Assembly (NCBI GenBank): GCA_964057225.1
Contig: CAXKVF010000084.1
Location: forward strand, 186,001 to 250,000
Origin: Auanema rhodensis
Taxonomy: Eukaryota > Nematoda > Chromadorea > Rhabditida > Rhabditidae
Length of the DNA stretch: 64,000 bases
Reading direction: 5' to 3'
Position numbers and translations under genes: made by a program. How positions within the stretch are numbered: position 1 is the first letter of the stretch; each line of letters starts with the position of its first letter. The notes beneath the pieces were generated by a model. That model was not told the DNA's origin and ran no database searches. It saw only the letters and a list, made by a program, of their open reading frames with translations. Of this stretch, positions 54,380 to 64,000 are shown in pieces.

Positions 54380-55787
54380 CACATCACGTGTACATTTAAT
54401 TAGCATAAATTAAAGTTCACGTAAATTTCAAAGTCATGGTTACCATGCACCAATATCAATAAAAATTTGTTTTTAGACTAATATGGACATGGGGAATCTA
54501 ATTTTGAAAACCGCATCTTTTTATCTTTCACGTGAAGCGAGTTACATACCAAGTGCACATCACGTATACATTTAATTAGCATAAATTAAAGTTCACGTAA
54601 ATTTCAAAGTCATGGTTACCATGCACCAATATCAATAAAAATTTGTTTTTAAACTAATATGGACATGGGGAATCTAATTTTGAAAACCGCATATCTTTAT
54701 CTTTCACGTGAAGCGAGTTACATACCAAGTGCACATCACGTGTACATTTAATTAGCATAAATTAAAGTTCACGTAAATTTCAAAGTCATGGTTACCATGC
54801 ACCAATATCAATAAAAATTTGTTTTTAGACTAATATGGACATGGGGAATCTAATTTTGAAAACCGCATCTCTTTATCTTTCACGTGAAGCGAGTTACATA
54901 CCAAGTGCACATCACGTGTACATTTAATTAGCATAAATTAAAGTTCACGTAAATTTCAAAGTCATGGTTACCATGAACCAATATCAATAAAAATTTGTTT
55001 TTAGACTAATATGGACATGGGGAATCTAATTTTGAAAACCGCATCTCTTTATCTTTCACGTGAAGCGAGTTACATACCAAGTGCACATCACGTATACATT
55101 TATTTAGCATAAATTAAAGTTCACGTAAATTTCAAAGTCATGGTTACCATGAACCAATATCAATAAAAATTTGTTTTTAGACTAATATGGACATGGGGAA
55201 TCTAATTTTGAAAACCGCATCTCTTTATCTTTCACGTGAAGCGAGTTACATACCAAGTGCACATCACGTGTACATTTAATTAGCATAAATTAAAGTTCAC
55301 GTAAATTTCAAAGTCATGGTTACCATGAACCAATATCAATAAAAATTTGTTTTTAGACTAATATGGACATGGGGAATCTAATTTTGAAAACCGCATCTCT
55401 TCATCTTTCACGTGAAGCGAGTTACATACCAAGTGCACATCACGTGTACATTTAATTAGCATAAATTAAAGTTCACGTAAATTTCAAAGTCATGGTTACC
55501 ATGCACCAATATCAATAAAAATTTGTTTTTAGACTAATATGGACATGGGGAATCTAATTTTGAAAACCGCATCTTTTTATCTTTCACGTGAAGCGAGTTA
55601 CATACCAAGTGCACATCACGTATACATTTAATTAGCATAAATTAAAGTTCACGTAAATTTCAAAGTCATGGTTACCATGCACCAATATCAATAAAAATTT
55701 GTTTTTAAACTAATATGGACATGGGGAATCTAATTTTGAAAACCGCATCTCTTTATCTTTCACGTGAAGCGAGTTACATACCAAGTG
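54380..55787. repeat. Short duplication at 1056-bp offset (weak hexamer)
   Basis: The monomer pair CAC with C140T (54519, 55575; CATCTTTTTATC), then G11A (54566, 55622), CAC and G97A (54652, 55708), is repeated six monomers apart. Other positions of the hexamer do not match well (CAC against AAC), and the first copy has a private change near 54694. A third G11A monomer lies between (55094) on an AAC background. Confidence 0.65.
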
Positions 55788-56315
55788 CACATCACGTGTA
55801 CATTTAATTAGCATAAATTAAAGTTCACGTAAATTTCAAAGTCATGGTTACCATGAACCAATATCAATAAAAATTTGTTTTTAGACTAATATGGACATGG
55901 GGAATCTAATTTTGAAAACCGCATCTCTTTATCTTTCACGTGAAGCGAGTTACATACCAAGTGCACATCACGTGTACATTTAATTAGCACAAATTAAAGT
56001 TCACGTAAATTTCAAAGTCATGGTTACCATGAACCAATATCAATAAAAATTTGTTTTTAGACTAATATGGACATGGGGAATCTAATTTTGAAAACCGCAT
56101 CTCTTCATCTTTCACGTGAAGCGAGTTACATACCAAGTGCACATCACGTGTACATTTAATTAGCATAAATTAAAGTTCACGTAAATTTCAAAGTCATGGT
56201 TACCATGCACCAATATCAATAAAAATTTGTTTTTAGACTAACATGGACATGGGGAATCTAATTTTGAAAACCGCATCTCTTTATCTTTCACGTGAAGCGA
56301 GTTACATACCAAGTG
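55788..56315. repeat. Satellite monomers between HOR blocks
   Basis: Three monomers: generic AAC; AAC with a private change near 55990 (TTAGCACAAA) and T143C (about 56106); CAC with TAACATGG near 56242. They do not take part in the duplication to the right. Confidence 0.75.
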
Positions 56316-59300
56316 CACATCACGTGTACATTTAATTAGCATAAATTAAAGTTCACGTAAATTTCAAAGTCATGGTTACCATGAACCAATATCAATAAAA
56401 ATTTGTTTTTAGACTAATATGGACATGGGGAATCTAATTTTGAAAACCGCATCTCTTTATCTTTCACGTGAAGCGAGTTACATACCAAGTGCACATCACG
56501 TGTACATTTAATTAGCATAAATTAAAGTTCACGTAAATTTCAAAGTCATGGTTACCATGAACCAATATCAATAAAAATTTGTTTTTAGACTAATATGGAC
56601 ATGGGTAATCTAATTTTGAAAACCGCATCTCTTTATCTTTCACGTGAAGCGAGTTACATACCAAGTGCACATCACGTGTACATTTAATTAGCATAAATTA
56701 AAGTTCACGTAAATTTCAAAGTCATGGTTACCATGAACCAATATCAATAAAAATTTGTTTTTAAACTAATATGGACATGGGGAATCTAATTTTGAAAACC
56801 GCATCTCTTTATCTTTCACGTGAACCGAGTTACATACCAAGTGCACATCACGTGTACATTTAATTAGCATAAATTAAAGTTCACGTAAATTTCAAAGTCA
56901 TGGTTACCATGCACCAATATCAATAAAAATTTGTTTTTAGACTAATATGGACATGGAGAATCTAATTTTGAAAACCGCATCTCTTTATCTTTCACGTGAA
57001 GCGAGTTACATACCAAGTGCACATCACGTGTACATTTAATTAGCATAAATTAAAGTTCACGTAAATTTCAAAGTCATGGTTACCATGAACCAATATCAAT
57101 AAAAATTTGTTTTTAGACTAATATGGACATGGGGAATCTAATTTTGAAAACCGCATCTCTTTATCTTTCACGTGAAGCGAGTTACATACCAAGTGCACAT
57201 CACGTGTACATTTAATTAGCATAAATTAAAGTTCACGTAAATTTCAAAGTCATGGTTACCATGAACCAATATCAATAAAAATTTGTTTTTAGACTAATAT
57301 GGACATGGGGAATCTAATTTTGAAAACCGCATCTCTTTATCTTTCACGTGAAGCGAGTTACATACCAAGTGCACATCACGTGTACATTTAATTAGCATAA
57401 ATTAAAGTTCACGTAAATTTCAAAGTCATGGTTACCATGAACCAATATCAATAAAAATTTGTTTTTAGACTAATATGGACATGGGGAATCTAATTTTGAA
57501 AACCGCATCTCCTTATCTTTCACGTGAAGCGAGTTACATACTAAGTGCACATCACGTGTACATTTAATTAGCATAAATTAAAGTTCACGTAAATTTCAAA
57601 GTCATGGTTACCATGCACCAATATCAATAAAAATTTGTTTTTAAACTAATATGGACATGGGGAATCTAATTTTGAAAACCGCATCTCTTTATCTTTCACG
57701 TGAAGCGAGTTACATACCAAGTGCACATCACGTGTACATTTAATTAGCATAAATTAAAGTTCACGTAAATTTCAAAGTCATGGTTACCATGAACCAATAT
57801 CAATAAAAATTTGTTTTTAGACTAATATGGACATGGGGAATCTAATTTTGAAAACCGCATCTCTTTATCTTTCACGTGAAGCGAGTTACATACCAAGTGC
57901 ACATCACGTGTACATTTAATTAGCATAAATTAAAGTTCACGTAAATTTCAAAGTCATGGTTACCATGAACCAATATCAATAAAAATTTGTTTTTAGACTA
58001 ATATGGACATGGGGAATCTAATTTTGAAAACCGCATCTCTTTATCTTTCACGTGAAGCGAGTTACATACCAAGTGCACATCTCGTGTACATTTAATTAGC
58101 ATAAATTAAAGTTCACGTAAATTTCAAAGTCATGGTTACCATGAACCAATATCAATAAAAATTTGTTTTTAGACTAATATGGACATGGGGAATCTAATTT
58201 TGAAAACCGCATCTCTTTATCTTTCACGTGAAGCGAGTTACATACCAAGTGCACATCACGTGTACATTTAATTAGCATAAATTAAAGTTCACGTAAATTT
58301 CAAAGTCATGGTTACCATGAACCAATATCAATAAAAATTTGTTTTTAGACTAATATGGACATGGGGAATCTAATTTTGAAAACCGCATCTCTTTATCTTT
58401 CACGTGAAGCGAGTTACATACCAAGTGCACATCACGTGTACATTTAATTAGCATAAATTAAAGTTCACGTAAATTTCAAAGTCATGGTTACCATGAACCA
58501 ATATCAATAAAAATTTGTTTTTAGACTAATATGGACATGGGGAATCTAATTTTGAAAACCGCATCTCCTTATCTTTCACGTGAAGCGAGTTACATACTAA
58601 GTGCACATCACGTGTACATTTAATTAGCATAAATTAAAGTTCACGTAAATTTCAAAGTCATGGTTACCATGCACCAATATCAATAAAAATTTGTTTTTAA
58701 ACTAATATGGACATGGGGAATCTAATTTTGAAAACCGCATCTCTTTATCTTTCACGTGAAGCGAGTTACATACCAAGTGCACATCACGTGTACATTTAAT
58801 TAGCATAAATTAAAGTTCACGTAAATTTCAAAGTCATGGTTACCATGAACCAATATCAATAAAAATTTGTTTTTAGACTAATATGGACATGGGGAATCTA
58901 ATTTTGAAAACCGCATCTCTTTATCTTTCACGTGAAGCGAGTTACATACCAAGTGCACATCACGTGTACATTTAATTAGCATAAATTAAAGTTCACGTAA
59001 ATTTCAAAGTCATGGTTACCATGCACCAATATCAATAAAAATTTGTTTTTAAACTAATATGGACATGGGGAATCTAATTTTGAAAACCGCATCTCTTTAT
59101 CTTTCACGTGAACCGAGTTACATACCAAGTGCACATCACGTGTACATTTAATTAGCATAAATTAAAGTTCACGTAAATTTCAAAGTCATGGTTACCATGC
59201 ACCAATATCAATAAAAATTTGTTTTTAGACTAATATGGACATGGGGAATCTAATTTTGAAAACCGCATCTCTTTATCTTTCACGTGAAGCGAGTTACATA

Positions 59301-62300
59301 CCAAGTGCACATCACGTGTACATTTAATTAGCATAAATTAAAGTTCACGTAAATTTCAAAGTCATGGTTACCATGAACCAATATCAATAAAAATTTGTTT
59401 TTAGACTAATATGGACATGGGGAATCTAATTTTGAAAACCGCATCTCTTCATCTTTCACGTGAAGCGAGTTACATACCAAGTGCACATCACGTGTACATT
59501 TAATTAGCATAAATTAAAGTTCACGTAAATTTCAAAGTCATGGTTACCATGCACCAATATCAATAAAAATCTGTTTTTAGACTAATATGGACATGGGAAA
59601 TCTAATTTTGAAAACCGCATCTCTTTATCTTTCACGTGAAGCGAGTTACATACCAAGTGCACATCACGTGTACATTTAATTAGCATAAATTAAAGTTCAC
59701 GTAAATTTCAAAGTCATGGTTACCATGCACCAATATCAATAAAAATTTGTTTTTAGACTAATATGGACATGGGGAATCTAATTTTGAAAACCGCATCTCT
59801 TCATCTTTCACGTGAAGCGAGTTACATACCAAGTGCACATCACGTGTACATTTAATTAGCATAAATTAAAGTTCACGTAAATTTCAAAGTCATGGTTACC
59901 ATGCACCAATATCAATAAAAATTTGTTTTTAGACTAATATGGACATGGGGAATCTAATTTTGAAAACCGCATCTCTTTATCTTTCACGTGAAGCGAGTTA
60001 CATACCAAGTGCACATCACGTGTACATTTAATTAGCATAAATTAAAGTTCACGTAAATTTCAAAGTCATGGTTACCATGAACCAATATCAATAAAAATTT
60101 GTTTTTAGACTAATATGGACATGGGGAATCTAATTTTGAAAACCGCATCTCTTTATCTTTCACGTGAAGCGAGTTACATACCAAGTGCACATCACGTGTA
60201 CATTTAATTAGCATAAATTAAAGTTCACGTAAATTTCAAAGTCATGGTTACCATGAACCAATATCAATAAAAATTTGTTTTTAGACTAATATGGACATGG
60301 GGAATCTAATTTTGAAAACCGCATCTCTTTATCTTTCACGTGAAGCGAGTTACATACCAAGTGCACATCACGTGTACATTTAATTAGCATAAATTAAAGT
60401 TCACGTAAATTTCAAAGTCATGGTTACCATGAACCAATATCAATAAAAATTTGTTTTTAGACTAATATGGACATGGGTAATCTAATTTTGAAAACCGCAT
60501 CTCTTTATCTTTCACGTGAAGCGAGTTACATACCAAGTGCACATCACGTGTACATTTAATTAGCATAAATTAAAGTTCACGTAAATTTCAAAGTCATGGT
60601 TACCATGAACCAATATCAATAAAAATTTGTTTTTAAACTAATATGGACATGGGGAATCTAATTTTGAAAACCGCATCTCTTTATCTTTCACGTGAACCGA
60701 GTTACATACCAAGTGCACATCACGTGTACATTTAATTAGCATAAATTAAAGTTCACGTAAATTTCAAAGTCATGGTTACCATGCACCAATATCAATAAAA
60801 ATTTGTTTTTAGACTAATATGGACATGGGGAATCTAATTTTGAAAACCGCATCTCTTTATCTTTCACGTGAAGCGAGTTACATACCAAGTGCACATCACG
60901 TGTACATTTAATTAGCATAAATTAAAGTTCACGTAAATTTCAAAGTCATGGTTACCATGAACCAATATCAATAAAAATTTGTTTTTAGACTAATATGGAC
61001 ATGGGGAATCTAATTTTGAAAACCGCATCTCTTTATCTTTCACGTGAAGCGAGTTACATACCAAGTGCACATCACGTGTACATTTAATTAGCATAAATTA
61101 AAGTTCACGTAAATTTCAAAGTCATGGTTACCATGAACCAATATCAATAAAAATTTGTTTTTAGACTAATATGGACATGGGGAATCTAATTTTGAAAACC
61201 GCATCTCTTTATCTTTCACGTGAAGCGAGTTACATACCAAGTGCACATCACGTGTACATTTAATTAGCATAAATTAAAGTTCACGTAAATTTCAAAGTCA
61301 TGGTTACCATGAACCAATATCAATAAAAATTTGTTTTTAGACTAATATGGACATGGGGAATCTAATTTTGAAAACCGCATCTCCTTATCTTTCACGTGAA
61401 GCGAGTTACATACTAAGTGCACATCACGTGTACATTTAATTAGCATAAATTAAAGTTCACGTAAATTTCAAAGTCATGGTTACCATGCACCAATATCAAT
61501 AAAAATTTGTTTTTAAACTAATATGGACATGGGGAATCTAATTTTGAAAACCGCATCTCTTTATCTTTCACGTGAAGCGAGTTACATACCAAGTGCACAT
61601 CACGTGTACATTTAATTAGCATAAATTAAAGTTCACGTAAATTTCAAAGTCATGGTTACCATGAACCAATATCAATAAAAATTTGTTTTTAGACTAATAT
61701 GGACATGGGGAATCTAATTTTGAAAACCGCATCTCTTTATCTTTCACGTGAAGCGAGTTACATACCAAGTGCACATCACGTGTACATTTAATTAGCATAA
61801 ATTAAAGTTCACGTAAATTTCAAAGTCATGGTTACCATGAACCAATATCAATAAAAATTTGTTTTTAGACTAATATGGACATGGGGAATCTAATTTTGAA
61901 AACCGCATCTCTTTATCTTTCACGTGAAGCGAGTTACATACCAAGTGCACATCTCGTGTACATTTAATTAGCATAAATTAAAGTTCACGTAAATTTCAAA
62001 GTCATGGTTACCATGAACCAATATCAATAAAAATTTGTTTTTAGACTAATATGGACATGGGGAATCTAATTTTGAAAACCGCATCTCTTTATCTTTCACG
62101 TGAAGCGAGTTACATACCAAGTGCACATCACGTGTACATTTAATTAGCATAAATTAAAGTTCACGTAAATTTCAAAGTCATGGTTACCATGAACCAATAT
62201 CAATAAAAATTTGTTTTTAGACTAATATGGACATGGGGAATCTAATTTTGAAAACCGCATCTCTTTATCTTTCACGTGAAGCGAGTTACATACCAAGTGC

Positions 62301-63355
62301 ACATCACGTGTACATTTAATTAGCATAAATTAAAGTTCACGTAAATTTCAAAGTCATGGTTACCATGAACCAATATCAATAAAAATTTGTTTTTAGACTA
62401 ATATGGACATGGGGAATCTAATTTTGAAAACCGCATCTCCTTATCTTTCACGTGAAGCGAGTTACATACTAAGTGCACATCACGTGTACATTTAATTAGC
62501 ATAAATTAAAGTTCACGTAAATTTCAAAGTCATGGTTACCATGCACCAATATCAATAAAAATTTGTTTTTAAACTAATATGGACATGGGGAATCTAATTT
62601 TGAAAACCGCATCTCTTTATCTTTCACGTGAAGCGAGTTACATACCAAGTGCACATCACGTGTACATTTAATTAGCATAAATTAAAGTTCACGTAAATTT
62701 CAAAGTCATGGTTACCATGAACCAATATCAATAAAAATTTGTTTTTAGACTAATATGGACATGGGGAATCTAATTTTGAAAACCGCATCTCTTTATCTTT
62801 CACGTGAAGCGAGTTACATACCAAGTGCACATCACGTGTACATTTAATTAGCATAAATTAAAGTTCACGTAAATTTCAAAGTCATGGTTACCATGCACCA
62901 ATATCAATAAAAATTTGTTTTTAAACTAATATGGACATGGGGAATCTAATTTTGAAAACCGCATCTCTTTATCTTTCACGTGAACCGAGTTACATACCAA
63001 GTGCACATCACGTGTACATTTAATTAGCATAAATTAAAGTTCACGTAAATTTCAAAGTCATGGTTACCATGCACCAATATCAATAAAAATTTGTTTTTAG
63101 ACTAATATGGACATGGGGAATCTAATTTTGAAAACCGCATCTCTTTATCTTTCACGTGAAGCGAGTTACATACCAAGTGCACATCACGTGTACATTTAAT
63201 TAGCATAAATTAAAGTTCACGTAAATTTCAAAGTCATGGTTACCATGAACCAATATCAATAAAAATTTGTTTTTAGACTAATATGGACATGGGGAATCTA
63301 ATTTTGAAAACCGCATCTCTTTATCTTTCACGTGAAGCGAGTTACATACCAAGTG
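56316..63355. repeat. 18-monomer near-identical duplication at 3872-bp offset (22 monomers)
   Basis: 56316-59483 and 60188-63355 match over 18 monomers (3168 bp). Marks 3872 bp apart: G115T (56606, 60478), G158C (56825, 60697; TGAACCGAG), T141C with C171T (57512, 61384), A7T (58082, 61954), T141C with C171T again (58568, 62440), G158C (59113, 62985), and G97A in the corresponding CAC monomers. Differences noticed: GGAGAATC near 56957 and T143C near 59450, both only in the left copy. Within each copy, AAC(T141C, C171T), CAC(G97A), AAC recurs 1056 bp apart, so a hexamer duplication preceded the large one. Confidence 0.93.
59484..60187. repeat. Four spacer monomers between the two 18-monomer copies
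   Basis: CAC with CTGTTTTTAG (near 59571) and G115A (near 59598), CAC with T143C, CAC, then AAC. The expected equivalents at 63356-64000 are of other types, so either this piece was lost or replaced after the right copy, or only 18 of 22 monomers were duplicated. Confidence 0.75.
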
Positions 63356-63883
63356 CACATCACGTGTACATTTAATTAGCATAAATTAAAGTTCACGTAA
63401 ATTTCAAAGTCATGGTTACCATGAACCAATATCAATAAAAATTTGTTTTTAGACTAATATGGACATGGGGAATCTAATTTTGAAAACCGCATCTCTTTAT
63501 CTTTCACGTGAAGCGAGTTACATACCAAGTGCACATCACGTGTACATTTAATTAGCATAAATTAAAGTTCACGTAAATTTCAAAGTCATGGTTACCATGA
63601 ACCAATATCAATAAAAATTTGTTTTTAGACTAATATGGACATGGGGAATCTAATTTTGAAAACCGCATCTCTTTATCTTTCACGTGAAGCGAGTTACATA
63701 CCAAGTGCACATCACGTGTACATTTAATTAGCATAAATTAAAGTTCACGTAAATTTCAAAGTCATGGTTACCATGAACCAATATCAATAAAAATTTGTTT
63801 TTGGACTAATATGGACATGGGGAATCTAATTTTGAAAACCGCATCTCCTTATCTTTCACGTGAAGCGAGTTACATACCAAGTG
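63356..63883. repeat. Satellite monomers after the duplication
   Basis: Three AAC monomers; the third (63708) has A96G (TTTTTGGACT, near 63803) and T141C (63848). T141C followed by CAC with G97A recurs here, 1408 bp after 62440, though without C171T. Confidence 0.8.
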
Positions 63884-64000
63884 CACATCACGTGTACATT
63901 TAATTAGCATAAATTAAAGTTCACGTAAATTTCAAAGTCATGGTTACCATGCACCAATATCAATAAAAATTTGTTTTTAAACTAATATGGACATGGGGAA
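63884..64000. repeat. Partial monomer cut by the window end
   Basis: First 117 bp of the 364th monomer, CAC type with G97A (TTTTTAAACT), ending in GGGGAA. The array is cut by the window, not by a biological boundary. Confidence 0.95.

Larger units (their letters stand above)
1..64000. repeat. 176-bp AT-rich satellite DNA array, whole window
   Basis: Every base belongs to a direct tandem array. The landmark CACATCACGTGTACATTT recurs at 1, 177, 353 and so on, and the sequence falls back into register with the line layout every 2640 bp (15 x 176) at 2641, 5281, 7921, 10561, 13201, 15841 and 18481. After that the register moves by five single-base deletions only, and the end at 64000 falls at monomer position 117 as predicted. 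Total: 363 full copies plus a partial one. All copies point the same way; no inversion, gap, transposon or unique sequence was seen, and both ends lie inside the array. Copies differ at only a few positions each, so most pairs are about 97-100% identical by eye. A centromeric or heterochromatic satellite role is inferred from monomer length, array length and HOR structure. The family is not recognised. Confidence 0.98.

Noticed and set aside
1-64000. CRISPR array
   Set aside because: The whole 176-bp period is repeated; there are no unique spacers between short repeats, and no cas genes.
1-64000. CENP-B box
   Set aside because: I looked for the core pattern TTCG....A..CGGG on both strands of the monomer and found no match. 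TTTCGAAAAC at 48176 and 49759 is a private variant, not a box.
1-64000. Assignment to a named satellite family or species (176-bp Brassica CentBr was considered for its length)
   Set aside because: The length fits, but the sequence does not match CentBr, pAL1, alpha satellite or CentO as I remember them. A database search of the consensus would be decisive; without it no name is given.
1-64000. Tandem gene array, rDNA spacer, 5S or tRNA cluster
   Set aside because: The monomer has stops in all frames in its common form, no rRNA-like stretch, and GGTTACCATGAACC is not a Pol III B box (GGTTCRANNCC).
1-64000. Telomeric repeat or transposon ends inside the array
   Set aside because: No TTAGGG or TTTAGGG runs, no terminal repeats or target-site duplications, and no break in the 176-bp register other than five 1-bp deletions.
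1-64000. A hidden non-satellite regulatory or gene system in the window
   Set aside because: Every segment was followed through the monomer register and all bases are accounted for by satellite copies, so no such system is encoded here.

Overview
The whole 64 kb window is one uninterrupted, head-to-tail array of an AT-rich satellite monomer. I find no gene, RNA gene, transposon fragment or flanking unique sequence on either strand. Taking base 1 as monomer position 1, the period is exactly 176 bp. The window holds 363 complete monomers plus 117 bp of a 364th, all in the same orientation. Five monomers are 175 bp; every other complete copy is 176 bp. The monomer is about 32% GC (56 of 176 bases).

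Organism: almost certainly a eukaryote. A near-nucleosome-length monomer, tens of kb without interruption, very high copy identity and local higher-order repeats (HORs) are the hallmarks of a centromeric or other heterochromatic satellite. I do not recognise the monomer as a named family (it does not look like Arabidopsis pAL1, Brassica CentBr, alpha satellite or rice CentO as I remember them), so I give no species. Centromere function is inferred, not shown.

Layout: identical 'generic' monomers alternate with blocks in which groups of monomers carrying the same rare substitutions recur at exact multiples of 176 bp. In order: trimer (1-1056); mostly unstructured (1057-7920); tetramer (7921-8976); unstructured (8977-13024); trimer (13025-13904); dimer with an embedded tetramer (13905-16544); trimer (17953-19008); pentamer (20416-22175); trimer (23584-24639); tetramer (24464-25871); pentamer (28688-30447); long-range duplications at offsets of 6160 bp (26752-34319) and 5808 bp (29744-38543); tandem 12-mer (37488-41711); 8-monomer offset copy (41712-43823); 12-monomer offset copy (44528-47695); nested expansion of a 175-bp variant lineage (48048-53147); weak hexamer (54380-55787); and an 18-monomer near-identical duplication at an offset of 22 monomers (56316-63355). 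No single HOR dominates, which points to many local unequal-exchange or conversion events rather than one homogenised HOR.

Monomer architecture: each copy has two CACGTG palindromes (6-11, 150-155) and a related CACGTA (39-44), spaced 32 and 33 bp across the monomer junction. It also has a dyad (arms CATGGT/ACCATG, 56-68), an AT-rich dyad (17-34), and A/T-tracts (82-95, 123-131). The copy at 4-11 reads ATCACGTG, which fits the budding-yeast CDEI consensus RTCACRTG. That is the most interesting signal here, but its meaning is speculative.
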